A stretch of 64,000 bases of DNA from Pseudothermotoga sp. (GTDB lineage Bacteria; Thermotogota; Thermotogae; Thermotogales; DSM-5069), in assembly GCA_003510135.1 (NCBI GenBank), contig DOKY01000037.1, forward strand, positions 62,001-126,000, given 5' to 3'. The notes beneath the pieces were generated by a model that saw only the letters and a program-made list of their open reading frames with translations, was not told where the DNA came from and did no database searches. Below are positions 1-8,544 of the stretch, one piece after another. Numbering within the stretch: the stretch's first letter is position 1; each line of letters starts with the position of its first letter. Both the position numbers and the translations under genes were made by a program.

Positions 1-2856
1 CTCGACCTCCTGTTTCGCCTCGGCGCTCAAATTCGTCAGGATGAGTAAGTCGTTCAGATCGTCAACATAAACCCTGCCTCCGTAAAACTCAACCACGGAC
101 TTGATTTTGTCAAGATTGTGGGAAACCTTGTAGATGAACTTTTGTTCGGCTGTTGTGTCCAGAACAGGTGCAGGTTTCAGAAGGACGGTCACTCCCTCTG
201 TCTCCACGAAGCTGTATCCGTAGTTCTTCTCGATCACGTCCTTGAACTGTTGCCAGGTTATGGAGGAAACTTTCATCGTGATGGTTTCTTGTGGGAAGGT
301 CACAAAAACGATCGAAATTCCTAGTTCTTTCGCAACTGCCTCGATGACATCTTTGAGCGCGATACCGTCACACTCCACGGAAACAACGTTTTCAGAAACC
401 TTCTGTACCTTCAGGGGCTTTTCTTGCCTCTTCTTCTCTTCTTCAGCACGTGCCTGTATCTTCTTCGAAATTGTCTCCGCAAACTTTTCATACTCCGCAG
501 CGGCGCTCGAGACCGCTCTTTCCTCACCCGATATGACCACAACGTTCAACGCTGCGAACGCCTCGAAATCTACTCCTAGACCTATTTTTGCAAGGTACGC
601 TTTGAATTCGCCCGCCGGGAACTCCGGCACGAGTTCTTTGACGATCACCGTGATTTTATTCGGTTCTTCCACTTTCACGGGCACGTTTTCTTCAATGAGG
701 GCTACCAGCTCGAGCGCCTTACGGATCTGGGTCTCTTCACCCTTTATCAGGAGGAGGTTTCCTATGCTGACGATTTCCACTTTCGCAACGCTGCTAACCG
801 CGCGTATCAGCGCATCAACACTTAAGTCTTCCCTGACTTTGACAAGTCTGTAGGTCGTCTCGACAAATTTACCGACCAGATCTCGGACCCTATTCAGCAG
901 CTGTTTTGCGCTTTCCAGGGCCTCTCTCTGCCCCACAAGCAAGTAGAAGAACTGCGTTTTCTCGAGTCTAACGCCATAGATTTCCGAGAGCAAGAGCCTC
1001 AGATCGTTAAAGTCCACCCCTTCAATCACCGGTACCAGTTCGTGGGTGTCTGAAGGTCTCTCAGAAAGAAGTTTCACCACGGACTCAATCTCTTGCGCGG
1101 CTGATTCGAGTTGTTGCTTGTCCTCCGAGCTGAGCAACAGCAAGCCAAGTGATCTCAGGTTTGCTTCCAACCTGACGTCGAACAGGGATTCTATGAGGGT
1201 TTTCAGTTCAGCAAAAAGTTCCTGATCTACTGTCAGCGCCAGAGCCCTGGTGTGTCTTTCTCTAACAAAGACGTCTATGAATTTCCTTGCCTTGTCGATT
1301 TCTTCATTCGTTCCAACGACCCTGAGTACGTTCTCAACGCTGCTTGCATCTATCCCATAAATTTGGTTCAGGATCGCAGACACCTGTTGTGCTGTTTCCC
1401 TGTCTTTCAGGAAGAATATCTCCGAAAACCTTGCCGCAGTGAACACACGAATCAAACGCTGACAGAGCTCTTCGGCAACATCCTGAACGTTCCTCGGTGC
1501 TATCAAGGCAACGTTGACGACATCTTTGTCCTCTGAAACCAAGATCCGCGACTTAGGTATACTCAGGATCTCTGTGAGTGCATTCAGAATCTTCTCAGAA
1601 TGCACCTTCGGTATAACGAGCTTTCTCACCTGCTGGGAGTCTAAAAAGCCGAGATCTTCGAGAACCTTTCTTGCAAGCTCGAGCCTTTCCGGATCACCGG
1701 TGATTCGAACCAGGCCGAACGAGATCTCTTCGGCTTCCAGCTGGAACTTCTTCAAGACCTCGATAGCCTCTTTTGCGTAGATGAGCTGAAGTGTTTTGCT
1801 GACCGTTTGCTGAACCAGCTGTGGTTCCCGGGTCTCTTCAACTTCCTGCTGACTCTGTTTCAATCTGATAATCCTTTCGAGTTCTCTCAAATACTGAAAC
1901 ACTTTATCCAGAGTCTGGGGATCGGCTTTCAGGATGAACTTGTTCAAGCCCTCCAGCAGATGGTACTCGAAACTGTACAGACCCTTCAAGGCATCGAGAA
2001 GCTTCTTCGCCTCGTCAACGAAACCTTCAGAGAAGAATTCCCTGGTTTCGACCTGCGGCGTGAGTGAAAGGATCTTCGCTATCATCTCCTGTTCCTGTAC
2101 ATCGCCGTACACGAACAAAACCGACTTGTTCGCCAGATAACTCATGACAACGTTCGGCGAGAGAAGAGATTCGAGCTTTTGCACAAGACTTTCATCTTTT
2201 ACCTCAAAAATCCCCCAGAACTTTTGAAATCTCGCTGCTATTTCACTGCGCGTACCTATGTGCAGAGTCCCATCTGGCATGTAACTGTAAGCGAGAGGTT
2301 CGTTGCCCACCCTGACCATCACCAGGATGTTCCTCAGCGCGTCCTCCGGCAACACGTTGTCCAGCTTCAGTGAGAGTTTCTGGCTCTTCACCTTTTCGGA
2401 GACAACAACGTTAAGCTTCAGTTCTTCGCACAAGTACTTCACCGCAGTTTCGACATCACCGTCAACGAGCGCAAGACTCAGTTGTTTTTGAGAGGATGGA
2501 ACGAAAAGCTTGAGCGTTCGCCGCGACAGGTTCATTTCAGGTTCCCTTGGAACAAGGAGCTGAACAAGAACGAGGCTTCCTTGCCGTGTGTTGATGACTC
2601 TCAGCGATTCGACAGGACCATACGCGATGGGCAAGAAGAACGAATCCAAGGAGTGTCTCACGTCCTGCAGGTAAATCGATACCAAAGAACCCGAAGCGTT
2701 CCTCTCCAAATACACGTCTCTCTCGCTCACATCAGAGTCGAATTCTATCACCAAAGTAACCCCAGCAACGCTGAGGGTTGGCGAGATCCTGACCAGGGAG
2801 GTTGCGAAAGTGATCATGGTCAAAATCAACATGAGCAACAAAACGAACCTTCTCAT
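1..2856 (-). CDS. pilQ: Type IV pilus / type II secretion secretin, N-terminal 952 codons (C-terminus outside window)
   Basis: Outer-membrane channel protein of a type IV pilus-like system. The reading frame is open from ATG at 2856, behind an AGGAGGGGG ribosome site, to base 1. A signal peptide covers roughly residues 1-20. An STN/N0-like domain lies near residues 120-200 and a second one near 815-890. Between them are repeated modules of about 40-70 residues with the shape L..iyg...L.v.G...ei..a, as in secretin N1/KH-like domains. The pore-forming secretin domain itself must lie beyond base 1. It is the last visible gene of the leftward pilC-pilM-pilN-pilO operon, which fixes its role. It is much longer than a typical PilQ. 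Function is inferred from context plus the N domains, because the diagnostic C-terminal domain is not in the window. Confidence 0.8.
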   Translation of the reverse strand, partial: MRRFVLLLMLILTMITFATSLVRISPTLSVAGVTLVIEFDSDVSERDVYLERNASGSLVSIYLQDVRHSLDSFFLPIAYGPVESLRVINTRQGSLVLVQLLVPREPEMNLSRRTLKLFVPSSQKQLSLALVDGDVETAVKYLCEELKLNVVVSEKVKSQKLSLKLDNVLPEDALRNILVMVRVGNEPLAYSYMPDGTLHIGTRSEIAARFQKFWGIFEVKDESLVQKLESLLSPNVVMSYLANKSVLFVYGDVQEQEMIAKILSLTPQVETREFFSEGFVDEAKKLLDALKGLYSFEYHLLEGLNKFILKADPQTLDKVFQYLRELERIIRLKQSQQEVEETREPQLVQQTVSKTLQLIYAKEAIEVLKKFQLEAEEISFGLVRITGDPERLELARKVLEDLGFLDSQQVRKLVIPKVHSEKILNALTEILSIPKSRILVSEDKDVVNVALIAPRNVQDVAEELCQRLIRVFTAARFSEIFFLKDRETAQQVSAILNQIYGIDASSVENVLRVVGTNEEIDKARKFIDVFVRERHTRALALTVDQELFAELKTLIESLFDVRLEANLRSLGLLLLSSEDKQQLESAAQEIESVVKLLSERPSDTHELVPVIEGVDFNDLRLLLSEIYGVRLEKTQFFYLLVGQREALESAKQLLNRVRDLVGKFVETTYRLVKVREDLSVDALIRAVSSVAKVEIVSIGNLLLIKGEETQIRKALELVALIEENVPVKVEEPNKITVIVKELVPEFPAGEFKAYLAKIGLGVDFEAFAALNVVVISGEERAVSSAAAEYEKFAETISKKIQARAEEEKKRQEKPLKVQKVSENVVSVECDGIALKDVIEAVAKELGISIVFVTFPQETITMKVSSITWQQFKDVIEKNYGYSFVETEGVTVLLKPAPVLDTTAEQKFIYKVSHNLDKIKSVVEFYGGRVYVDDLNDLLILTNLSAEAKQEVE

Positions 2857-2867
2857 CGTCCCCCTCC

Positions 2868-3332
2868 TCACTTCACGACCAAAAGATTTCCAGTTAAGAG
2901 GTCCACCACGATCGCTGCGAAACTCACCGCGTGGATTATCAGGTACCTGTCTTCCAGAGTTGATCCGACGGGTTTCAAAATACCGTTTGAGAACATCACG
3001 AAGTTTTCACTCTCACTGACAAAGTAACCCTTGAACTTGTATTTGGATAGCGGTTCTACCTGTGAAAGCGCCTGGCGCACCAGCTGTTCTTTGTCCACTC
3101 TCAAAAGATAAGGTTCGAAAACGTCCATGACGGGTTTCGGTGCTTCAACATTCTTTCTGAAACGTTCGATGTCTGAGTCGGTCAACCTCCTGATCAGAGG
3201 CTGCAAGACCTGTTCGCGCGGCTGTGCTGTTACACTCGTAACAGGCGATTTCTGGTAGAAGAACAGTACGTAGATAGCGATGGCCCAAACTCCGACGAGC
3301 ATCAGAAGCAAGACAACCAAGCGCTTGTTCAT
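2868..3332 (-). CDS. Small inner-membrane protein in the PilP position of the pilus operon
   Basis: A 154-residue protein with one N-terminal membrane anchor (about residues 5-26) and a periplasmic remainder. The first part, about 40-110, is charged and probably helical. The last part, about 100-154, is beta-rich and carries short G-rich turns, as in the lipoprotein/pilotin-like PilP that links PilNO to the secretin. Its start overlaps the stop of the upstream PilO-like gene and it is followed after 11 bases by the secretin. I see no lipobox cysteine, so it is not a classical PilP lipoprotein. The PilP-like role is inferred from position only. Confidence 0.55.
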   Translation of the reverse strand: MNKRLVVLLLMLVGVWAIAIYVLFFYQKSPVTSVTAQPREQVLQPLIRRLTDSDIERFRKNVEAPKPVMDVFEPYLLRVDKEQLVRQALSQVEPLSKYKFKGYFVSESENFVMFSNGILKPVGSTLEDRYLIIHAVSFAAIVVDLLTGNLLVVK

Positions 3333-3793
3333 TCGAGCATCACACCCTTAAGCACCAGCCTGACGCTCGTGCGAACGACCGTTCCCACTTCATCGGTGAC
3401 CACAGGTACAATCTGCCTGGCGTCGATGAGCATGGACTGAACGACAACGTTGGCACTGTTCAACAGGTGGGCTACGAGGTCTTTCAGCTTTTCTGGCTCG
3501 CAGGTTCCTTCGATCAGATACGTGCCGTCCTTCTGCGATGAAAGGTTCAGATTTGCCGCTTTCGTCAAAGATTCAATTTCTTTGAGAGTTGTCCTGGGTT
3601 GAACGACCTTTTCAAGATTGCTCAAGTACTCCTTCTTTTCCTCAACGTTCCTGTCGTACTGTTCGAGTTTCACGAGTGAGTTTTCAAGTTTCAGGATCAG
3701 ATTTCTCGAACTGAAGTAATCGTACACATCAAAATAGAGAGCTGACCCCAGTGCGATCAGCAAAGCCAAAAGGATCGCCAATTTCCGTGGCAT
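3329..3793 (-). CDS. pilO: PilO-like pilus alignment protein
   Basis: A 154-residue bitopic membrane protein: transmembrane helix at about residues 6-23, a coiled-coil stretch rich in Leu, Glu and Lys at about 30-70, then an alpha/beta periplasmic domain of about 80 residues. This is the PilO/GspM pattern. PilO dimerises with PilN to form the inner-membrane ring support that ties the cytoplasmic PilM to the secretin. It sits 1 base after the PilN-like gene and overlaps the next gene by 4 bases, consistent with translational coupling. Sequence identity to PilO is weak by eye, so the call depends on topology plus gene order M-N-O. Confidence 0.65.
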   Translation of the reverse strand: MPRKLAILLALLIALGSALYFDVYDYFSSRNLILKLENSLVKLEQYDRNVEEKKEYLSNLEKVVQPRTTLKEIESLTKAANLNLSSQKDGTYLIEGTCEPEKLKDLVAHLLNSANVVVQSMLIDARQIVPVVTDEVGTVVRTSVRLVLKGVMLE

Positions 3794-3794
3794 A

Positions 3795-4370
3795 TTATCT
3801 TCTTCCCTCCATGGAAACGCCCGATATTCTCTTTCCGAGAAACGTCATCTGCGCATCGTATTCGTTGCTCCTCGTCACTTTGTAGCCAAGGTTGATCAAC
3901 ACTTTCTCGAGTCGGTCTGCCGTTTTGATTACGCCTGGATCGTAGAGCTCGTACAGACTAACCTTTACAGAATCGTCGTAAATAAACTCCTTCAGCACAA
4001 TCCAGTTACTGTCGTTCCTCTGCAGGGTCCTCAAGATGTTTCCCAACGGTTCCATTCGCTCGTTGAAAGCTTTGATGTGACTCTCCAAATGATCTATCTG
4101 CGTCTGCAGCCGCTTGCTGGTTTGGACCAGCTGGTTGTTGATCGCATCGATCGTTGACAGAACGCTCGGCAAGGATACCGAACGGCTGATTCTGTACTTC
4201 TCGGCTATCCTGACGTGGTTGTTGTATATGGAATTGATGACAGAACGCTTGTAAAACTCCAGAGTGAAACGCATAGCAAAAACGGGCAAAAGCAGTGCGA
4301 AGGTTAAAGTTAGAAAGGATGAAAGCTTGAGAATGGGCTTTTTATATCTGAACAAGTTTATTCTTTCCAA
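3795..4370 (-). CDS. pilN: PilN-like pilus assembly protein
   Basis: A short cytoplasmic N-terminus that begins MERINLFRYKKP is followed by a membrane helix at about residues 18-38 and a long coiled coil, then a small alpha/beta domain; 191 residues. The N-terminal INLF motif is the segment by which PilN binds the PilM groove in characterised systems, and it is followed here by basic residues. I chose the TTG at 4370 because an AGGAGGTGA site stands five bases before it. A longer ATG start at 4400 would lie further inside pilM without a good ribosome site. Overlap with pilM is 29 bases. Confidence 0.7.
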   Translation of the reverse strand: MERINLFRYKKPILKLSSFLTLTFALLLPVFAMRFTLEFYKRSVINSIYNNHVRIAEKYRISRSVSLPSVLSTIDAINNQLVQTSKRLQTQIDHLESHIKAFNERMEPLGNILRTLQRNDSNWIVLKEFIYDDSVKVSLYELYDPGVIKTADRLEKVLINLGYKVTRSNEYDAQMTFLGKRISGVSMEGRR

Positions 4371-5322
4371 ATTCCTCACCTCCTCGAAGCAGAAGCCCAA
4401 CGATACCCATGGGCAGATTCTTCATTTCGATCTCAGGACGCAACGTCTGAACCTTTCCCTGAAAGGTCTCCACAGTTTCGAAAAGTCTTGCGTAATGCGG
4501 TGCGAAATCTATAGGATCGCAGAACACATAGAACTTCGCGACGTCTCTTATTAGTGAGCCAGACACCACTGAGCTGAGCAAGAATATGATTTCTCTCTCA
4601 ATGGCGTAAGGCAGATCGATCACTATAGATTCAAACACACTCCTCGCGTTGTTAGGCCCCGATTTGGCCAGCTCTTGAGCTATCTCCTCTTTACTCAGTC
4701 CCGTTTCTTCACTAACTATTGCGAGCGTCTCTTCAACCGAGTGAGAAAACGTTCTTATCCCGAGCGGCGAACCGGCAACGTATGTTATGACGGCGCTGTA
4801 ATCCGGCATCAACAAAATGAGTACAGACGTTTCCTGCACAGGTATCTTAATCACTTGTAAATACTTGAAGACATCGGGTATCACAACGTCGGGCAGAGGA
4901 AAACCCGCAGCGGTAATGTTGGAGACCCACTCATTCAGCTGGCGAGTTTTGGTTACCATTACGAGTGCTTTACCAACAGGATTTCTTACACAATCAAGTG
5001 CGATTTCAGAAGATGAGAGATTGAGGATTCTTGACATCTCGGCGGCAGCGTAGGCTCTCAGCTCCCGCTTTCTAATCTCTTTCGGTACATCCACGGTGTT
5101 GAAAAGCACATCTTCCATCGGGAAGTTTGTGACAACAATGTCTTCCACATCAGGTTTTAACTTCAAGCGCAATTCCTTTAGATGTTCGACAACGTCTTCC
5201 TCTTTTCTCACGTCCACAAAAATGGGATCCGACAGGATTCCCCTGAACTTTCTTGCCCTTGAACCTCGAACCCAATTTTTCCCCAGCTCTATCGCCGTGA
5301 TCATCTTATGAAATATCTGCAC
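4342..5322 (-). CDS. pilM: PilM-like actin-fold pilus assembly protein
   Basis: A 326-residue soluble protein with the actin-like (ASKHA) layout of PilM: an N-terminal beta strand with a glycine (residues about 8-15, ITAIELG), a middle domain and a C-terminal strand pair. PilM is the cytoplasmic ring protein that captures the INLF peptide of PilN. The start is GTG at 5322. The AGAGGTGA ribosome site includes the stop codon of the preceding gene, so the two are coupled. Similarity is weak at single-residue level, so the call depends on the following pilN-pilO-secretin order. Confidence 0.7.
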   Translation of the reverse strand: MQIFHKMITAIELGKNWVRGSRARKFRGILSDPIFVDVRKEEDVVEHLKELRLKLKPDVEDIVVTNFPMEDVLFNTVDVPKEIRKRELRAYAAAEMSRILNLSSSEIALDCVRNPVGKALVMVTKTRQLNEWVSNITAAGFPLPDVVIPDVFKYLQVIKIPVQETSVLILLMPDYSAVITYVAGSPLGIRTFSHSVEETLAIVSEETGLSKEEIAQELAKSGPNNARSVFESIVIDLPYAIEREIIFLLSSVVSGSLIRDVAKFYVFCDPIDFAPHYARLFETVETFQGKVQTLRPEIEMKNLPMGIVGLLLRGGEEFGKNKLVQI

Positions 5323-5326
5323 TTTA

Positions 5327-5728
5327 TCACCTCTTGATGTTCGCTTTCAAAACCACCGGTGGGAAGCTCAGCGTCCAGCTTTTGCTTACGATACTTCCTG
5401 CCTTCAGAACTGTCGTGGGCGATAAAGTTATCACTCCACCGTCTTTGCTCACTATCTGAACTTGTTTTTTCGGGATCATCGTGATCGTGATAACGTTGCC
5501 CATTTTAGGGCGGATACATCTCAATCTTATCTCGTTGTTTATAACACTTATCGTCACTGTTCCGGAGGGATTGTCGTCGACAATGTGGTGAAGAGCAGAA
5601 TACGTTAAGCACTTCAAATAGAGTGGTTCCACATAATCAAGTACTTTATCCACCACAGGTACGAGAGAGAGTATTCCCACGATGAAGGAGGCCAGAATAA
5701 GTAATTTGAAAATTATCTCGATCACCAA
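5327..5728 (-). CDS. Unrecognised membrane-anchored protein in the pilus operon
   Basis: A 133-residue protein with one hydrophobic N-terminal helix (residues about 4-24) and a beta-rich remainder. The single N-terminal helix followed by a beta domain is how minor pilins look. However, I see no prepilin peptidase site (Gly before a Phe/Met, with Glu five residues later), so it is not a confident pilin. Start TTG at 5728 is preceded by an AGGTGA site that contains the pilC stop. Position between pilC and pilM, where minor pilins or extra platform proteins often lie, suggests a role in the pilus machine. No family recognised. Confidence 0.5.
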   Translation of the reverse strand: MVIEIIFKLLILASFIVGILSLVPVVDKVLDYVEPLYLKCLTYSALHHIVDDNPSGTVTISVINNEIRLRCIRPKMGNVITITMIPKKQVQIVSKDGGVITLSPTTVLKAGSIVSKSWTLSFPPVVLKANIKR

Positions 5729-5734
5729 TGCGCA

Positions 5735-6928
5735 TCACCTGCCTATGGTTTGCTGCAGCTGGAAGATCGTTGAATACATCGTGAGCGCCATGAAAGCGAT
5801 GAACCCTCCAACACCTGCGATCAGCATCGGTTCAACCAAGGAGACCAATTTTTTAACGCCAGTCCTTATCTGGTCCTCATAGAAGTCAGCGACTTTTATG
5901 AGCACTTCTTCCAGTTTTCCAGTCTCTTCGCCCGTCCCCACCATCTCGTAGACCAGCTGTGGAAACACGCCGCTTTCAAGCATCGCCTGCCTCAAGCTAG
6001 CCCCCTCGCGAACTCTCTCGCTGATGCGTTTGCTCACCCTCATCATCCTAGGGCTGTTCGACGCGGCCGCGGCCATCTCTATGGCCATTGTCAAAAGAAC
6101 GCCACTGCCCGTCAGGGTTCCCAGGATCCTGCAGAAACGCTCCACCGCCATCATGTTACGCAACTTCGCAAGCGGAGGAAACAACCTGGCAAACCATTCC
6201 TTCACGTAGTTGATGTACCTGGTTTTTGAAAAGATGATGATCCCAACTGCAACCAGCGCCACCGTGATCAAAACTGAAAGCCAGTTATTGGAGAGGTATC
6301 TATTCGCGCTCATAAGGAATCGAACGATTCCGCTCGTTGGTATATCACCAAATACAGAGATCAGCCTTGGCAGAATGTAAAACGTTATCAGGAATATAAC
6401 GCCCACGGCGAACAGGAGAACGAACGTTGGATAAGCCATAGCAGCTCTAACCTCGTCGTGCAGCTTCTTCGAAGACTCGTAAAAATCCGCTGCTTTTTCC
6501 AAAGATTTATCTAATACACCGCCTTCTTCGCCTGCGGAAACCAGGTTGATGAACACCGGATCGAACACCTTTTCATTTCTCAAAGCTTCAGAGAAGGACA
6601 TACCCATTTCGAGCGACAGCACCAGGTTGTTAATAATCTTTCTGAAACGTGATGAGAAAACGTCCTGACGCGCCAGTATCGAAAGAGCATCCTTCAATCT
6701 CACTCCCGCGGTGACCATCGTTGCCAGCTGTCGGCAAAAGATCACCAGCTCGTTCAAATGGATCCCGAATAGTACGATGTCCCTTTTCGAACTGATGGGC
6801 TGGATGCGCAAGACCAAGAAGTTTCTTCTCTTTATCAGGTCTGCGGCTTGGGATTCACTGTTGGCCTGGATTGTCCCCCTTATCCTCTTTCCTTCAGGAG
6901 TTAAGGCGGTATATCTGAAACAGGGCAA
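5735..6928 (-). CDS. pilC: Type IV pilus platform protein PilC/GspF
   Basis: About 397 residues with the duplicated GspF (T2SSF) domain: first copy about residues 60-185, second about 265-390. Each has the helical cytoplasmic part followed by membrane helices (about 160-190, 210-235 and 365-390). The repeated signature of the first copy (FCRQLATMVTAG) and the second (FCRILGTLTGSG) is plain. PilC is the inner-membrane platform on which the assembly ATPase acts. I chose TTG at 6928 because AGGTGA lies five bases upstream; a GTG three codons earlier has no free ribosome site. No pilB or pilT ATPase gene is in the window. It is the first gene of the operon. Confidence 0.92.
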   Translation of the reverse strand: MPCFRYTALTPEGKRIRGTIQANSESQAADLIKRRNFLVLRIQPISSKRDIVLFGIHLNELVIFCRQLATMVTAGVRLKDALSILARQDVFSSRFRKIINNLVLSLEMGMSFSEALRNEKVFDPVFINLVSAGEEGGVLDKSLEKAADFYESSKKLHDEVRAAMAYPTFVLLFAVGVIFLITFYILPRLISVFGDIPTSGIVRFLMSANRYLSNNWLSVLITVALVAVGIIIFSKTRYINYVKEWFARLFPPLAKLRNMMAVERFCRILGTLTGSGVLLTMAIEMAAAASNSPRMMRVSKRISERVREGASLRQAMLESGVFPQLVYEMVGTGEETGKLEEVLIKVADFYEDQIRTGVKKLVSLVEPMLIAGVGGFIAFMALTMYSTIFQLQQTIGR

Positions 6929-6972
6929 AAGTTTCACCTCTGATAAAGTATACTACAGGGTGGGTGATGTTC

Positions 6973-7233
6973 GTGCGAGTCGACAAATACTTGAAGCAGA
7001 ATGGGCTGATCAAGCGAAGAACAGTCGCGCAACGGATGATAGAGAGCGGGAAAGTCTTGGTCAACGGGAGGGTTGTCAAATCTTCTTATGAAGTGAAAAT
7101 AGGCGACGCAATAAGGATCATCTTCCCTTTCCGTGAAATCGAAGCAATCGTCGAGGAAAACGGGGTCAGAATCGTTGGTCAAACAGGAAGGAACGAATCA
7201 GATCCTAACAGTCCACGATCTCCAGTGAACTGA
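6973..7233 (+). CDS. rqcP: S4-domain RNA-binding protein, RqcP/YabO-like
   Basis: A small protein of 86 residues that is almost entirely one S4 domain. It begins MRVDKYLKQ, then has the basic helix-turn region (RRTVAQRMI) and the loop VLVNGRVVK. RqcP (YabO, Hsp15 family) binds stalled 50S subunits with peptidyl-tRNA and supports RqcH-driven tailing in ribosome quality control. GTG at 6973 is preferred because it gives the family N-terminus and has GGTGAT four bases before it; GTG 6964 and ATG 6967 are alternatives. Its last 29 bases overlap the end of birA on the other strand. Single gene between two leftward operons. Confidence 0.82.
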   Translation: MRVDKYLKQNGLIKRRTVAQRMIESGKVLVNGRVVKSSYEVKIGDAIRIIFPFREIEAIVEENGVRIVGQTGRNESDPNSPRSPVN

Positions 7234-7918
7234 GGCGCATCGTTTTGTCCTGTATTCTGAGTGTGATCGATTCATCGTCTATCTGAGCGATCTCTCCCCT
7301 CAATGTTTCACCGCCTACGTTCACACAAACGAGCTGTCCTTCTTTTTGAATCAACATGTTTTTCCACACCCGAGTCAGGGCCTCTGGCTTTCTTGAATAT
7401 ATCCTGAGAGCTCTGTTCATCTCTCTGAAGATCATAGACAACACCGACAACCTTTCGAGTTCTTCACCAACCAGAAGCCTGAGGCTCGTGGCCTTCTTTT
7501 CAAGCTCTTTGGGAATCTCGTTGTTGACGTTCATGCCTATTCCCACGATGATCGCTCTCAGTTGACCCTCTTCGAAAATAGTTTCTGTGAGTACGCCTGC
7601 AAGTTTCTTTCCGTCTGCGTAGACATCGTTCGGCCATTTCAACTTTGCTTCGACTTTCAACCGCGTCAAGGATCTGACGAGCGAAATCGCACTGAGCTTG
7701 GTGTAGAAATTCGGTCGCATATTCTTTCTGGGTTTGAACAGTATGGAGAACCACAGCCCTCCTTCTGGTGAATACCAGGTTCTGTTGAGCCTGCCACGGC
7801 CCGCAGTTTGCACGTCTGCGACGATCACTGTGCCATGTGGGAACTGTTGCCAATTTTCCTTCAGAAAGTCGTTTGTTGAACTTATTATCGGCACCCTTAT
7901 GAGTTTTTCACCGATCAT
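7205..7918 (-). CDS. birA: Biotin--[acetyl-CoA-carboxylase] ligase, monofunctional
   Basis: Attaches biotin to the lysine of biotin-carrier proteins through biotinyl-AMP. The protein (237 residues) shows the ligase signatures GRGRLNRTW (biotinyl-AMP binding loop, about residues 45-53), KWPNDVY and GIGMNVN. There is no N-terminal DNA-binding winged helix, so it is a class I ligase and not a repressor. ATG at 7918 overlaps the TGA of the upstream gene (ATGA), which points to coupled translation. It ends the long udk-to-birA operon, and its 3' end overlaps the convergent rqcP-like gene. Confidence 0.92.
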   Translation of the reverse strand: MIGEKLIRVPIISSTNDFLKENWQQFPHGTVIVADVQTAGRGRLNRTWYSPEGGLWFSILFKPRKNMRPNFYTKLSAISLVRSLTRLKVEAKLKWPNDVYADGKKLAGVLTETIFEEGQLRAIIVGIGMNVNNEIPKELEKKATSLRLLVGEELERLSVLSMIFREMNRALRIYSRKPEALTRVWKNMLIQKEGQLVCVNVGGETLRGEIAQIDDESITLRIQDKTMRLSSLEIVDC

Positions 7919-8544
7919 CGATAGAGCATGAACCTCCATGCGAGACTGATCAGCAGCCCGCTGGCCGGACTGATCCACCACGTGTGATCGAACTTCTTCA
8001 CGAAGATGAGGCGGTAGAACAAAGCGATCACGAGTGAGAGAAAAACGAAAAGAGGTTTTGAAGCGAGCAGGAAAATGAAGACTGCCAGTCTTTCGGAAAT
8101 GCCATCTATGTCAGACATGAATTCGTCTTTCGGATAGAAGTTTCTGAAGAAGTATGTCACTCCAACCGACACGGTTGACATACCAAGCAGATAAAACACG
8201 AATTCGTTCGACAGATAGGATCTGTTCAGTAAATCCATGCCGATGACATTGAAGATGAAAGCGAAGACAAGTCCGGTGAGCTCAACAAGGTGCAGCAGCG
8301 TGCCTCTCGGATAGACCTTCACCCTCAGAACGTCGAGCAAAGCGTGTATGGCGAAGAATCCAAAGAGCAAGGCCATGCCAAGCTTCGAATACAAAAACAC
8401 ATCGAACGTGAAAGCCAGAATCGCAAAGAATGACCAAAAGATGTGCCCGACCAGCTTCGAACCTTTGTAAGTTCTTATCTTCGCGTTGTTTGTGAATGCG
8501 TGGTCAGCGACCACGTGTCCGAGAAAAAGGTGCAAAGCCGGCAC
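7915..8544 (-). CDS. DUF3307-type multi-pass membrane protein
   Basis: About 209 residues with six or so hydrophobic segments. The N-terminus carries HLFLGHVVADHAF and later GHIFWSF and HALLDVLR, the spaced His/Asp residues in membrane helices typical of DUF3307 proteins, whose function is unknown. GTG at 8544 is chosen because AGGAGGTG lies six bases upstream, inside the end of the glycosyltransferase gene; the overlap is 41 bases. Operon context with a GT4 glycosyltransferase and an RND transporter suggests an envelope role, which is inference only. Confidence 0.65.
   Translation of the reverse strand: MPALHLFLGHVVADHAFTNNAKIRTYKGSKLVGHIFWSFFAILAFTFDVFLYSKLGMALLFGFFAIHALLDVLRVKVYPRGTLLHLVELTGLVFAFIFNVIGMDLLNRSYLSNEFVFYLLGMSTVSVGVTYFFRNFYPKDEFMSDIDGISERLAVFIFLLASKPLFVFLSLVIALFYRLIFVKKFDHTWWISPASGLLISLAWRFMLYR

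Noticed and set aside
6949..6954. AGTATACT palindrome between pilC and the S4 gene as a shared promoter
   Set aside because: TATACT reads the same on both strands, but no -35 hexamer stands at proper distance on either side. Left out of the feature list.
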